64,000 nt of DNA from Haloplanus sp. GDY1 (GCF_023703775.1 NZ_CP098517.1:1-64000); one strand, 5' to 3'. Counted from the stretch's first letter, positions 7,981-18,390 are shown. The notes: generated by a model from the letters alone, not told the origin. Numbers and translations: made by a program.

Positions 7981-8807
7981 CTCAGGACAATCCCCACCTC
8001 AGTAGACGGACCGCCCTCCGAACAGTCACCGGCGCCGCTCTCGTGAGCGTGGCCGGATGCCTCAACAACGACGATTCCCCGGATGGCGGGAACTCAACAC
8101 CGTCTGATGAAAGGGGAATCATCCAGAAAGTCACCGTAGAGGGGGCAGAACTCGTCGTTGAATACTCCTCAGAGGAGGGAGTCGACCAGATCAACCTCGT
8201 CCAGCCGAATGGGGAGCTGTTCGGTCAACGAGAAACCGCTGCTGGGTCACAACAGGTCTCTTTCGAGATCGGAACTTCCTATGAGCCTGGAGAGTATACT
8301 GTCGTGGCTCTCAGCGGTGAAGAAACGCTAGCTGAGAGTTCCTCACTGATTCAGCCGGAAATTGGAATTCAAGAGGTCGGTCTTTACCGGAATAACCCTG
8401 AGAAGCCGTGGGACGAAGTCTACGGAGATACTGAGACGGATCGGCTAAAGAACGGGGAAGCGTACGTCACCGTCGAAAACACCGGAAGCGGACCAGAAGC
8501 GGTTGTTGAGTTAATTTTCACCGGTGATGTTCCAAACCCGGTCGAAGATCCCCGAGGTAGCGGGATGTATGAAACTGAACAGGTGGTGATCCCGCCGGGA
8601 GAAACTACAGACCTGTTCAGTAGTTCGTTCCCGTTTGGTTCCGAATCTGAGGAGGGAATGGGGTGCTCCCCGAATGGGAACAGCGGCCAGTTCACCGTCA
8701 CAGTCCGAACCCAGGTTGGCGGCGACCAGGTATCGAAATCCTTCGATGTACAGTACTCCGGATCCACGGAGATGAGTGACTGCGAGGTTTCAATCACGGA
8801 GGCCTAA
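7977..8807 (+). CDS. Tat-exported lipoprotein of the transfer operon
   Basis: ATG 7977 overlaps the preceding TGA and gives 276 aa. The N-terminus has a twin-arginine motif (SRRTALRTV) and a lipobox (SVAGC, Cys about residue 27), so the protein is expected to be Tat-exported and lipid-anchored outside the cell. Two beta-sandwich-like regions follow. The second contains VTVENTGSGPEAVVELIF, typical of CARDB-like domains. It sits between the large secreted protein and the VirB6-like gene, so it may belong to the mating surface. Confidence 0.68.
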   Translation: MTQDNPHLSRRTALRTVTGAALVSVAGCLNNDDSPDGGNSTPSDERGIIQKVTVEGAELVVEYSSEEGVDQINLVQPNGELFGQRETAAGSQQVSFEIGTSYEPGEYTVVALSGEETLAESSSLIQPEIGIQEVGLYRNNPEKPWDEVYGDTETDRLKNGEAYVTVENTGSGPEAVVELIFTGDVPNPVEDPRGSGMYETEQVVIPPGETTDLFSSSFPFGSESEEGMGCSPNGNSGQFTVTVRTQVGGDQVSKSFDVQYSGSTEMSDCEVSITEA

Positions 8808-8809
8808 CG

Positions 8810-9871
8810 ATGGTGGACCTGATAGACGTCGTTCTCGAGGGATTCAAAGACGTCGTCGATTGGTTCATCGGTCTGTTCATGGACGGGCTTCGGTCGGGGT
8901 ATCAGACGCTGACCGAAGAGATATTTGGCACTCCGACTCCCCAGACTGATGGGACGTTCATTTTCGGAGAACCAAGTAACGCCCCTTGGCCAGCAATCCA
9001 AGAAGGGCTCATCGGCGGCGAGATCATGTTGATTTCTCTGCTGCTACTTGTGATGAGCGTTCAGGGACGACACACCATCCGCATCTTCAATATCGGGAGT
9101 GCGTACGAGGCTCGGAAGACCAAGAAGACTGCCTGGGTCGGAGCCTTTCTGATTATTACCTGGTACTGGATTGGGGCGCTCGCGCTCTACCTTGTTGATG
9201 GGTTCACGATTGCCCTGATGCCGGAGCTGTCCTCGCTGGGCTCTGCTATGCTGCAGTTCATAACGGGGTCGATTACCAACCCCGGTCTTGGTCTCCTCTT
9301 TGCTCTTATCGGAGGAATTTCGATGTGGGCACTGGAGGCGCTGTTCTACATCCGGCAGATTCTCCTCTACGTCTACCTGTACGGGATGCCCATCGCGTTC
9401 GCCGTCGCCTATGGCAACATTCCTGTCCTCTCTGATGTCGCGATGGGGTTCAGCAAACGGTTCGTCCCATTGGCCATCCTACCCCTGCCTGCGGCGATAG
9501 TCCTCAAAGGATACGACCTACTCTACTCTGGAGGGACGTTGACGCCGGGATCAGCGTTCCTCAGGTATCTCGTTGCGGCTTCACTTCCCCTCGTTGCGCT
9601 CTATGTCACGTGGAAGACGTTCAAGTACGCGACCCCGCTGACGGCGAAGGTTCTCGGTGGTGCGACGAAAGGAGCGGCCCTCATCGGCGGTGTCGCCGCT
9701 GGAGCCTACATCGGCGGCGCCGGCGTCGCGACGACCGCGGCCCGGTGGGGACCGAAGGCCGCAGCGGGACACGCTGTGGCGCAGAAAGCTGCAGCCCGGG
9801 GCGCGAACAGCGACGAAGACAGCGGGACGCCGTCGTACCGGCGGACCGAGAACGACCCTGGAGGTTACTAA
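8810..9871 (+). CDS. Polytopic membrane protein, VirB6/TrbL-like
   Basis: This 353-aa protein has a short amphipathic N-terminus, six to eight predicted membrane helices between residues about 65 and 300, and a Gly/Ala-rich then polar C-terminal tail. It has the topology of VirB6/TrbL channel proteins of type IV secretion and is followed by VirB3-like, VirB4-like and VirD4-like genes. A likely role is the inner-membrane part of the DNA transfer channel. Spacing to both neighbours is 2-6 bp, so it is co-transcribed. No catalytic motif is expected. Confidence 0.65.
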   Translation: MVDLIDVVLEGFKDVVDWFIGLFMDGLRSGYQTLTEEIFGTPTPQTDGTFIFGEPSNAPWPAIQEGLIGGEIMLISLLLLVMSVQGRHTIRIFNIGSAYEARKTKKTAWVGAFLIITWYWIGALALYLVDGFTIALMPELSSLGSAMLQFITGSITNPGLGLLFALIGGISMWALEALFYIRQILLYVYLYGMPIAFAVAYGNIPVLSDVAMGFSKRFVPLAILPLPAAIVLKGYDLLYSGGTLTPGSAFLRYLVAASLPLVALYVTWKTFKYATPLTAKVLGGATKGAALIGGVAAGAYIGGAGVATTAARWGPKAAAGHAVAQKAAARGANSDEDSGTPSYRRTENDPGGY

Positions 9872-9877
9872 CAATCC

Positions 9878-10999
9878 ATGTCCATCGACGAAGACGCAGC
9901 CGCACGGCGCATCATGGACCAGTTCGGTGAGGAGAGTCGCATCCCCTACCTCAACATCGAGGAAGGTGACGTGGGCGTCCTGATCGCCTTCCCGATCGTT
10001 GGCTTGTTTATCGCTGGCCTCACCGGCATCGAATCACTCGCCCTGCCGTTCGTCGCAGGTGGGTTCGGGTTCGGCGTCGCGATCGTCTACGTCTCGCCCG
10101 ACCACCTCAACGCGTGGACGTGGACGAAAGACGTCTATCGCTACGTCAAGCGCCCCCAGATCACGTTCAGCGCCCCGGAGGAAGCCGACAATAGTACCAA
10201 TGAGACAGAGCGCAACGAGGGCGGGCTCGCGAACTACACGCCATTCAAACCTGACGAGCGGACGCAGGACCTCACGAATATCGAGCGGGCGTGGCCGGGC
10301 GCTGGCGCGATCCAGCGCGCGGACGGCACGATGGAGGCGTTCATCGAGATCGACCCCGGCAACATGGACTTCGCGATGTCCGACAACTGGGCACAGCTCC
10401 AGGACGCCGGCGAAGAGTTCGCCAACAAGGAACTGGATTCGAAACTCAAACTTCACGCCACGACCCGTTCGTTCCCGGTCGAACAGATCACCGAGAACAT
10501 CGAAGACCGCCTGAACGACGAGGACGTCAAAGAAAATCCGATCTTCCGGGAACTCCTCGAGGAGTATCGGGAGACGCGGCCGAAGGAGATGCGAGAACGG
10601 GGCATCCAGCAGGTGCGGTACTACATCGGTGTCGAGGTCACCCCGCTGGAGGTCTACGACCGCTACCGTGACGAGGGGACGCCGGCTGAGAAGCTGACGC
10701 AGTTCCCCGTCATCGGGTTCCTGTTCAACCCGTTCGTGACCCGCCGCGAGGATCTCACCGACGTCGAGCGCCGCGCACAGATGTTCGAGAAGCTGGATAG
10801 CCGGGTCAACGATGTGCGGTCGGAGTTCATCCAGCAGGCGTCGGGCTGGTCCGCACGCCGGCTCAGCACGGTCGAGCTCTTCGTGTTGAATATGGACTTC
10901 TGGAACGGCCGCGAACACGAGTACGACGACGCAGAGAGCGTCGTTCGCGAACAACCCATCATCGGCCACTCGCGCCGGGAGGATGACCACGATGCGTAA
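9878..10999 (+). CDS. VirB3/PrgI-like membrane protein with a cytoplasmic domain
   Basis: The 373-aa protein has two adjacent membrane helices (residues about 30-49 and 53-72) followed by a cytoplasmic domain. Two N-terminal helices directly before a VirB4 ATPase are the mark of VirB3/PrgI proteins. The C-terminal 250 residues, with TTRSFPVEQI and QVRYYIGVEVTPL, resemble the N-terminal domain of VirB4 proteins. Part of VirB4 may therefore be encoded here instead. The linker at residues 105-115 (NSTNETERNE) is written in the AACGAG-type DNA. It overlaps the next gene by 17 bp. Confidence 0.65.
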   Translation: MSIDEDAAARRIMDQFGEESRIPYLNIEEGDVGVLIAFPIVGLFIAGLTGIESLALPFVAGGFGFGVAIVYVSPDHLNAWTWTKDVYRYVKRPQITFSAPEEADNSTNETERNEGGLANYTPFKPDERTQDLTNIERAWPGAGAIQRADGTMEAFIEIDPGNMDFAMSDNWAQLQDAGEEFANKELDSKLKLHATTRSFPVEQITENIEDRLNDEDVKENPIFRELLEEYRETRPKEMRERGIQQVRYYIGVEVTPLEVYDRYRDEGTPAEKLTQFPVIGFLFNPFVTRREDLTDVERRAQMFEKLDSRVNDVRSEFIQQASGWSARRLSTVELFVLNMDFWNGREHEYDDAESVVREQPIIGHSRREDDHDA

Positions 11000-13217
11000 C
11001 CTCGTCCTCCAGACGGGCAGCGGAGCCGTCGGCCAGCTCACGGAGTGGGTCACGAATCCGACCTCAGCTGAAGGTGCGGCTCTCTACATCCTGCTCGCGG
11101 TACTAGTCGGGATCGGCGGGAAATTCCTCTGGGACTGGTACACCGAAGACGACGAGGAAGAGGTCGAGTTCTCGGATCTGCTCGACGAGGAGACCATCGA
11201 ACAGGGCGCGGCCGAACGCCAACTTCTCGACGACATCGCCGAGTCACACAAAACGGTGACCGCGCCGGCGGCGATTGAGTGGGAGACGCGCGCGGCACGG
11301 GTCGGCGAGCAGTGGACGACGACGCTGTACATCGCTGACTACCCGGACTACCCCAACGACGGCTACCTCTCCGAGCTCTTCGAGATGACGGACGTGCAGT
11401 TCGATTTGACGGCCCACATCACGCCGAAGAACCAGGAGCGGGCGCGGAACGAACTGCAGGATATCGCTGACGACCTTCAGGTGGACGCTGACCTTGAACA
11501 GAGCGTGCGGAGTGCCTACCTACAGGAACGCGCCAACGAGGCCGCAGCGACGTACAAGGCCGTCGAGAACGGCGCGAATGTCTTCGACCAGGGGATGTTC
11601 ATCACGGTCCGGGCCGACGAGAAGGAGGACCTCCGCGACGCCGTCCAGAAGGTCAAGAGCGCGCTCCGCGACGACCCGGCGAACCTCACGCCGAAGACGG
11701 CGATCTGCCGGCAGGATCTCGCCCTTCAGTCCGCCGCACCCATCGGTGACAACGAGTTCGGGCGGACGTCGATTGCGCTCGGCGGCGCCGTCGGCGCGCT
11801 GCTGTCTTCGCCGCACAACGCGACGATCCTCGAGGAGGGCGGCGTCGAATTCGGGATTCACAAAGACAACCAGAGCCCGGTCGTCATCGACCCGTTCGCG
11901 CGGGACAACGGGTACGCGATGTTCACCGTCGGCGACACCGGCTCAGGGAAGTCGTTCAGTTCGAAGCAGAACTTCATCCGGTCGATCGAGCAGAGCAAGG
12001 ACCGTATCGGCATCATCCTCGAGCCGTTGAACAACTGGGCGGGGGTCGCCGAAGCGCTCGATGCCAAACGCATCACGGTCGGCGGGACGCTCGGCTTGAA
12101 CCCCTTGGAGATTCGGGAGACGCCCGAGCACGTCCAGCGGGCGATGGGCGAGGACGCGAGCCCGTTCAACGAGAAGCTCGACGACGCGATGAGCTTCCTC
12201 ACGAACTTCTTCGCGCTTCGCGGCATCTCGCTGGGTGACCGGCGGACGACGCTGGAACTCGGGCTCAAGCGGGCGTACAAGCGCAACGGCATCACCGACG
12301 ACATCTCCACACACGACAACCCGAGCCCGACGATTCAGGATATGATGGACGTCTTCGAGGACATGGTTGACGACCCCGAGGAGTTCGTCGTCCGGTCCGA
12401 CGAGGAGGCGGGGAAGATCAAAGAGGACGCGACGTGGCTCCTCGATCAGCTTCGGCCCTTCGAGGACGACGGTCGCCACGCCAACCTCGGCCAAGAGTCC
12501 GACTTCGACATTCGCGACGAGAAGGTCATCTACCTCGACCTCGCTCAGCAGGAGGGCAGCGTCGACAGCAGCACGGCGCTGACGATGCAGCTCCTGATCT
12601 CGCTGGTGTACGAGCGGGCGAAAGTCTCGGAGAAGGAGGTCGTGTTCTACATCGACGAGGCACGCTACATCATGCAGGACGCCGCGAGCCTGGCGTTCCT
12701 CGAAACGGTGTTCCGCCACCACCGGCACCACGACCTCTCGATCCGGCTGGTCACGCAGACCGTCGACGAGTTCTTCGAGCACGCCGAGAGCGAGGCCATC
12801 CTGGATCAGTGTGCGGTCAAGCAGTTCCACCGCCTCGACGGGATGGACGAAGAGTGGGCCGACGAGTTCGGATTGAACTACGCGCAGATGCGGTTCGTCC
12901 AGGATGCCGTGCCCGGCAACGAGGACGCCGGCTTCTCCGAGGCGCTGGTGGGCGTCGACGGCGAGTGGCGCGGCATCCAGGTCAAAGCGATGCCCAAGGA
13001 GAAGCAGGTCATCGACTTCGACCCGACCTCACAGGTCCGATCCTCGCTGCCCGGCGCCGGCGACGACGCCGTCGATACCGAGATGCAGGAGTTCCAGGAC
13101 GAGCTCGAGCATCGAGCAACGAACGGAACGAACGAAACGAGCGGACCGAACGAGGAATCAGACGCCGTCGAAGCTGAGCCAGACGGCGGATCAACGGAGG
13201 GGACCAACGATGGCTGA
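10983..13217 (+). CDS. VirB4-like conjugation ATPase
   Basis: This 744-aa protein has an N-terminal membrane helix (about residues 24-45), a Walker A motif GDTGSGKS (about 317-324) and a Walker B motif VVFYIDEARYIM (about 550-561). A ...LVTQTVDEFFE sensor region follows near 590. VirB4/TraC ATPases energise pilus assembly and substrate transfer. The last 35 residues are a low-complexity NGTNETSGPNEE tail encoded by the AACGAAC repeat also found at parA. ATG 10983 or ATG 10992 could be the start. It overlaps both neighbours. Confidence 0.87.
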   Translation: MTTMRNLVLQTGSGAVGQLTEWVTNPTSAEGAALYILLAVLVGIGGKFLWDWYTEDDEEEVEFSDLLDEETIEQGAAERQLLDDIAESHKTVTAPAAIEWETRAARVGEQWTTTLYIADYPDYPNDGYLSELFEMTDVQFDLTAHITPKNQERARNELQDIADDLQVDADLEQSVRSAYLQERANEAAATYKAVENGANVFDQGMFITVRADEKEDLRDAVQKVKSALRDDPANLTPKTAICRQDLALQSAAPIGDNEFGRTSIALGGAVGALLSSPHNATILEEGGVEFGIHKDNQSPVVIDPFARDNGYAMFTVGDTGSGKSFSSKQNFIRSIEQSKDRIGIILEPLNNWAGVAEALDAKRITVGGTLGLNPLEIRETPEHVQRAMGEDASPFNEKLDDAMSFLTNFFALRGISLGDRRTTLELGLKRAYKRNGITDDISTHDNPSPTIQDMMDVFEDMVDDPEEFVVRSDEEAGKIKEDATWLLDQLRPFEDDGRHANLGQESDFDIRDEKVIYLDLAQQEGSVDSSTALTMQLLISLVYERAKVSEKEVVFYIDEARYIMQDAASLAFLETVFRHHRHHDLSIRLVTQTVDEFFEHAESEAILDQCAVKQFHRLDGMDEEWADEFGLNYAQMRFVQDAVPGNEDAGFSEALVGVDGEWRGIQVKAMPKEKQVIDFDPTSQVRSSLPGAGDDAVDTEMQEFQDELEHRATNGTNETSGPNEESDAVEAEPDGGSTEGTNDG

Positions 13218-16200
13218 GTACCTGCGCGTCACGCCGACATCCGAGCGACTTGACCCGGAGAGCATCCCCCGAGTCCTCGACAGCCTCCACAAGCTGACCA
13301 CGCCCGGCTCGTCGGGCCTCGGGGCGAAGCTGAACCCACTCCACAGTGAGACCCCACCCCGGTTCGAGTTCCTCGCAATCAGTGATGGCCCCGACGACCC
13401 GGTGGAGTTCTTCTACGGGGCCGATGCGCACCTCGATACGCTCGAGAAGCGCCTCCGTTCCATCTATCCAAGCACGTTCGACATCGAGCGCGTCGACGTC
13501 GACGTCGCCGCTCGGCTCATTCAGCCAGTCGAGTTCACACCGCAGGAATTCGTCGACCACTACGAGGCCGGGCGGCTGCAGTACGAGTTTGGCTCGGCAG
13601 ACCAGTACGACATCGTCGACGAGGAATCAGCGGACTCCGAGGCAGCCGAAGCCGACCCCGTTGTCGACGGCGGTACAGCAGCCACGAGCGTCCCCGATCA
13701 TCACGTGACTGTCGGGGACTCAGCCCTGGAACTAGCGCCGCCCGATGCACTTCCAGACGACGAGGAAGAGCGACGGGCCATCGAGAAGCCGACGATGACA
13801 CCGGCGGGAACCATTCTGGCTCGCCCGGCCCAAGACGCCGTCTCGCCTCTCGGGGTCCGGTGGTGTGGCTCCGCGTCGCGGAAGCAGGACTGGATGACCT
13901 CGCTGACGCCGTTCACAGCGGAGGAAACGAACGGCGATCTCTCGTCCGTCGACGAGCCCGGCGCGGCGCTGGCGTCGCTAATCGACCATCTGATGGAGGC
14001 GACAGCGCCGACCGCGTTCCAAGTCGTCTTCCAACGGCGTGCCAGCTGGCAGTCCGACGCGGAGGTGCGGAAAGAGGATCTCGTCGACGGCCGGGATACG
14101 TTCTTCCAGGAGGTCGTCGGGTCGCTGCTCGAGGTCGAGGACCAGCGGAGCGACCAGGACGACCGGCAGCTCAGCGAGGCCGTCGAGAAGCGCATCGAGT
14201 ACATCGACGCGAAAAACGCCAAACGGTCGTTCACGGTCAACATCCGGGCCGTCGGTGTCCCCACCGACGACACCCACGACGACCTCGATGGCCGGATGGA
14301 CTCGCTCCTCCCGGTGTTCGATCCGCTTGATGGACCGTTCTACGAGGTCGATGGACAACGCCTCCGGGACAGCGGCTTCCGTGAGAAAACGAAGGTGAAG
14401 AAGGCACGAGCCGCTCTTCAGCGCCTCCTCAATCGCGAGTTGACGACGGGCCGGGGGAAGACACGCCCCGAGCTGGTCCTCTGTGGAACGGAGCTCGCGA
14501 ACTTCGTCCTCGTCCCTTCCTCCGAACAGTTGACGGTCGAGGGGACACGGGGAACGAGGGCCGAACAGCAGAGTCGGAACCCGCTCCCGTGGCCGAACCC
14601 GGATCTGATCCAGCAGTTCCAAGACGGGATGGCCATCGGCTACGCGCTCGACGAGAACGGTGAGCCACGGCCGGACCCCATCCGGATTCCGCCGGACCTG
14701 TTGCCGACGCATTACGGCCGGTTCGCGTCGACGGGCGGCGGGAAGTCGAAGGCCATCATCAACGACGCTCTTTCGCTTCGCGAGTCGACGGGTGGCCCCG
14801 TCGTCCTCGTCGATCCGAAGGGTGACGGGATGTGTGAGAACTACCTGCGCTGCCACTACGAACGATTTGGGGGCCTCGACGACGTCTACCACTTCCGCGT
14901 CCCGGAGACAATCCCCGCGTTCTCCTTCTTCGACATCCGCCCCGCGCTCGAGGCCGGTCGCAACCGAGAGGACGCGATTCAGGACAAGGTCGACCACTTC
15001 CACGACATCCTCCGGATGATTATGGGTCGCGAGCAGTACGGGCAGGCGTTCGTCGCGAACGAGATTCTGAGCTATCTGATCAAGGCGCTGTTCGACGAGG
15101 AGTACGGGAGCGACGTGTTCGGGCTGGACGACCTCTTCGCTGCTGCCCTCCGGATGCAGCGCGACCAGACGATTCCCCCGGTCTCAGCGGACAACCAGAA
15201 CATCGAGGAATCGCTGACGCGCCACTTCGCGAAGGACAACCACCAGTTCCAGGTGTCGATGGACGCCGTCGGGAACCGCCTCGACAAGCTCAAAGAGGAC
15301 GCGCATCTCCGGCGGATCTTCAGCCACGTCCCCGAGCAGAACGACGCCGGCGAGTACGTCGACAACCGCTTCGACTTCCGCGAGTTCCTCGACGAAGACG
15401 CTACCATCATCTTCGACCTCGGCGACCTGCGGCCGGAGGCCCAGCGAGCGATCACGCTCCTACTGCTGAGCAACCTCTGGGACGCCGTCCAGGTGCGCCG
15501 GCGCGACGGCCAGACCGACTACGAGAACCTCACGAACCTCATCATCGAGGAGGCGGCGCCGGTCGCGTCGACGAAACTAGTCTCCGAGCAGCTACTGCCG
15601 CAGGGCCGGTCGTTCGGGCTGAGTATGGGGCTCGTGATGCAGTTCCCTGAACAGGTGCGGAACCGGAACGAGCGGGCCTACGACGAGGTGCTGAACAACA
15701 TTAAGACGAAGCTCATCGGCAACATCTCGATCGAGCGCGACCTCGCAGAGTCGCTTGCCCACGAGGACCTCTCTCCGACCGAACTCCGCAACCGGATCAA
15801 CACGCTGCCGAGCGGCGAGTGGATTGCGCAACTCCCGAGTCCGTCGTTCGGGGAGACTGGTCCGCCACCGTTTTCGCTGCAGCCGCTCCCGATTGCGCCG
15901 GGGCATCCAGAAAGCGACCAGCCGCTCACAGAGCCCCAGGAAGACCATTTCGAGTCCGTGTCCCGGCCACGAATGGTCGAGCGGACACAGGCCCAGTACG
16001 GGCTGACAGAGCCGACAGAGTCGAGCACTTCCCCAGAGGAGACTGGCTGGGGGAGTACGGGGGCCGAGATGACGGGTGCGGCTGCCGACGGCGACTCAGG
16101 AACGGACCCGACGCAATCCGCGTTCATCAGCGAATCGACGACCGAGGACGCGTCGACGTCGACCTCCCAGCCCGAGACGGACAGCGACCCAGATGCAGGC

Positions 16201-17034
16201 GAGTCAGCGATGAGCCCCCTGTTCGGGCAGGCCACCGAGACGGACGAGGAACCAGCTGGTGACCAAGCAACGCAGCCGGAGAACGGGGCAACGCCCGTCC
16301 AAGAAAGCAGCGTGCCCGTCCCCGATGACGAACTCCGACAACGCGGGCTCAGCCGTGACGACGTTCGGTTCCTGAATCGGGTCCTCGACGTGATGAACCG
16401 GGAGGACGACGAGTACACGCTACTGGACAGGATGAGCCAGCTCCGGGACGAATACGACGACCTCCATATAGAGCGGCTCACAGAGCAGGATCTCCTGGAA
16501 GCGGACTCCGCTGCCGGGCGCAAGTACTACACCGTCCTCCCCGACGGTCGAGACCTCCTGGGGAGAGAATTGAAGGCGGGGCCAGGAGCGGGTGATCTCG
16601 GCGAGAAAACGCCACACAAGGTTGGCGTCCGGCTCCTCGAGCTGTGGCTCCAGCAGCGGGACGACGTCGGTCGCGTGGACCCGTACTACGAAACCGACGA
16701 CGGCACGGTACTGGATGTGGCCGGCTTCGACGCGGACGGCGATCTCGTCTGGGCCGGCGAAGCAGAGCTCGCGAGTAACAACCGGCACGCCCCGGTCGAG
16801 GATTACGACAAACTCAGCGCGGTGGATGCGGACGCGATCTGGGCCTTCAACAATCGCGAGACGGCGCTCGACGTCCTGGAGAGCCTTGCCGACGCGGATC
16901 GGATCGACGAGCGGGTCAGCGGGCGGGCGGCACGGTCGTTCGCGACCATCAGAGACGCTGTCGACGACTTCGACGCTGCGGGCTTGACCACCGTTCGGGG
17001 CTTCAAAAATCTCGATCAAGAACTCAACCAGTGA
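13210..17034 (+). CDS. VirD4/TraD-like coupling ATPase with extended ends
   Basis: The frame is open further upstream, but ATG 13210, overlapping the virB4-like stop, is the start. The 1274-aa product has a Walker A motif STGGGKSK (about residues 508-515), a VVLVDPKGDG strand (about 531) and a Walker B-like LIIEEAAPVA (about 777). A TraD/VirD4 role is to bring DNA and relaxase to the secretion channel. No N-terminal membrane helix is seen, unlike most VirD4 proteins. An acidic linker (about 900-1030) leads to a C-terminal wHTH-like and nuclease-fold-like domain (about 1040-1274). Confidence 0.85.
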   Translation: MAEYLRVTPTSERLDPESIPRVLDSLHKLTTPGSSGLGAKLNPLHSETPPRFEFLAISDGPDDPVEFFYGADAHLDTLEKRLRSIYPSTFDIERVDVDVAARLIQPVEFTPQEFVDHYEAGRLQYEFGSADQYDIVDEESADSEAAEADPVVDGGTAATSVPDHHVTVGDSALELAPPDALPDDEEERRAIEKPTMTPAGTILARPAQDAVSPLGVRWCGSASRKQDWMTSLTPFTAEETNGDLSSVDEPGAALASLIDHLMEATAPTAFQVVFQRRASWQSDAEVRKEDLVDGRDTFFQEVVGSLLEVEDQRSDQDDRQLSEAVEKRIEYIDAKNAKRSFTVNIRAVGVPTDDTHDDLDGRMDSLLPVFDPLDGPFYEVDGQRLRDSGFREKTKVKKARAALQRLLNRELTTGRGKTRPELVLCGTELANFVLVPSSEQLTVEGTRGTRAEQQSRNPLPWPNPDLIQQFQDGMAIGYALDENGEPRPDPIRIPPDLLPTHYGRFASTGGGKSKAIINDALSLRESTGGPVVLVDPKGDGMCENYLRCHYERFGGLDDVYHFRVPETIPAFSFFDIRPALEAGRNREDAIQDKVDHFHDILRMIMGREQYGQAFVANEILSYLIKALFDEEYGSDVFGLDDLFAAALRMQRDQTIPPVSADNQNIEESLTRHFAKDNHQFQVSMDAVGNRLDKLKEDAHLRRIFSHVPEQNDAGEYVDNRFDFREFLDEDATIIFDLGDLRPEAQRAITLLLLSNLWDAVQVRRRDGQTDYENLTNLIIEEAAPVASTKLVSEQLLPQGRSFGLSMGLVMQFPEQVRNRNERAYDEVLNNIKTKLIGNISIERDLAESLAHEDLSPTELRNRINTLPSGEWIAQLPSPSFGETGPPPFSLQPLPIAPGHPESDQPLTEPQEDHFESVSRPRMVERTQAQYGLTEPTESSTSPEETGWGSTGAEMTGAAADGDSGTDPTQSAFISESTTEDASTSTSQPETDSDPDAGESAMSPLFGQATETDEEPAGDQATQPENGATPVQESSVPVPDDELRQRGLSRDDVRFLNRVLDVMNREDDEYTLLDRMSQLRDEYDDLHIERLTEQDLLEADSAAGRKYYTVLPDGRDLLGRELKAGPGAGDLGEKTPHKVGVRLLELWLQQRDDVGRVDPYYETDDGTVLDVAGFDADGDLVWAGEAELASNNRHAPVEDYDKLSAVDADAIWAFNNRETALDVLESLADADRIDERVSGRAARSFATIRDAVDDFDAAGLTTVRGFKNLDQELNQ

Positions 17035-17048
17035 CATCCTCACCCGCC

Positions 17049-18332
17049 CTAACGGACGGAGCTTCCTACAAGGGAACCGGTCTCAGAGGTTTCGGAACCG
17101 TACTCCGAGAGAGTCATCTGTCGGGGTTCCCGACTCGCCTCTCGGCGTTCCGCGGCCCTGTCACAGGGGCTCCCATTCCGTGGCGTGTCATCGCGCTCCG
17201 ATTTCCAAGGAACGCTCTCACCCCACGGATCAACGCAGCGAGCGATGTTCGCCGCGGCGTTGATATCGGCTTGGAACGTGGTGATGTGGCACTCGTCGTT
17301 CGTACAACGGAATTCAGCCTGTTCGTCACGGCGGCCGACGTGACCGCACGCATGGCAAATCTGCGAGGTATAGTGTGGTTGGACGTGCTCCACCGGAATC
17401 CCTGCCTCGAGTGCCTTGTCCTCGATTCGACCTTGCAGTTGAGCGAAGGCCCACGAGTGCAGCCGTCGGTTCATGTACGCGCCGTAATCCAAGTTCTCAC
17501 GGATGTACGACAGATTCTCGAGTACGATTACTGGATCGTCGAATTGGCGGGCGTATTCGACGGCCTCATGCGAGGCTTTCTCGACGATATCCGTGAGCGC
17601 ATTCTGGTGGTAGCCGAATCGTTCCTCGATTCGCCAGTCGGCGGCACCACGTTCTTGCAGGCGTTGCAGCGTAGTATACATCTCCTTGCGGAGGTGTCGG
17701 GCCCGGCCACCATCGATCAACAGTGGCTTCGTCGGCGTTTCGCGTTGCAGGGCACAGCCCGTGATCAACGCACTTTCGCCGATATCGAATCCGATGAAGG
17801 TCGGATCTTCGTCCGGTTCGGGATCGTCGACGGTGTACTTGACGGAGACATGCAGTGTCCACGTACTCCAATTTTGGATCAATCGGAATTCGCCGACAGA
17901 GACCTCACCATCGAGCACGTCAAACCAGAGCGATTCCTGTGCGGGATTAATCCGCAACGGGATCCAAAAGGCGTTGCCACGGCCTGCTTGCGGGACCCGC
18001 CAGCAGAACTCGTACTCACGGCTTGGCGAATGATCGAGACGGAAACCGCGGTTGGTGAATCGAACTGGGTGATCCTCATCCAGTTCCTCAGCGTCGAAGG
18101 TCTCCCGAAGCTGAGGAACGTACTGTTTGAGCGCGTCCTTGGCGTAGGAGGTAAGGTCGTAGTCGGTGACGATGTCGTTGACCGCCGATTGCGTTTCCGC
18201 CCCGCTCTCGAAGGCAGTATGGAGTGCGTCGCGGTACGTCGCTACAGTGTCCTCAAGCCGACGCTGTTTGTGTGCCGTCGGCGGGACTGTCGACGCCTCA
18301 AGCGTCTTCGAGACGGTTCGTTTGGCGGCCAT
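17049..18332 (-). CDS. tnpB: TnpB RNA-guided nuclease, IS1341 type
   Basis: ATG 18332 gives 427 aa, the usual TnpB length. RuvC-like catalytic residues are present in GFDIGES (Asp about 178), VLENLS (Glu about 271) and QADINAA (Asp about 358). Zinc-finger CxxC pairs (CHACG, CTNDEC) lie between the last two. TnpB proteins are RNA-guided DNA nucleases; the guide RNA overlaps the 3' end of the gene. Catalytic residues look intact, so it may be active. No tnpA is present. The orientation is opposite to the transfer operon. Confidence 0.9.
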   Translation of the reverse strand: MAAKRTVSKTLEASTVPPTAHKQRRLEDTVATYRDALHTAFESGAETQSAVNDIVTDYDLTSYAKDALKQYVPQLRETFDAEELDEDHPVRFTNRGFRLDHSPSREYEFCWRVPQAGRGNAFWIPLRINPAQESLWFDVLDGEVSVGEFRLIQNWSTWTLHVSVKYTVDDPEPDEDPTFIGFDIGESALITGCALQRETPTKPLLIDGGRARHLRKEMYTTLQRLQERGAADWRIEERFGYHQNALTDIVEKASHEAVEYARQFDDPVIVLENLSYIRENLDYGAYMNRRLHSWAFAQLQGRIEDKALEAGIPVEHVQPHYTSQICHACGHVGRRDEQAEFRCTNDECHITTFQADINAAANIARCVDPWGESVPWKSERDDTPRNGSPCDRAAERREASREPRQMTLSEYGSETSETGSLVGSSVR

Positions 18333-18390
18333 CCGACGGTGAACAGTAGTACCGTAACACACAAAAAGGACACGGTAAACTCACGTATGT

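Noticed and set aside
12904-13209. Upstream extension of the coupling-protein frame
   Set aside because: It lies inside the virB4-like gene in another frame and is Arg/Ser-rich; ATG 13210 gives the expected overlap.
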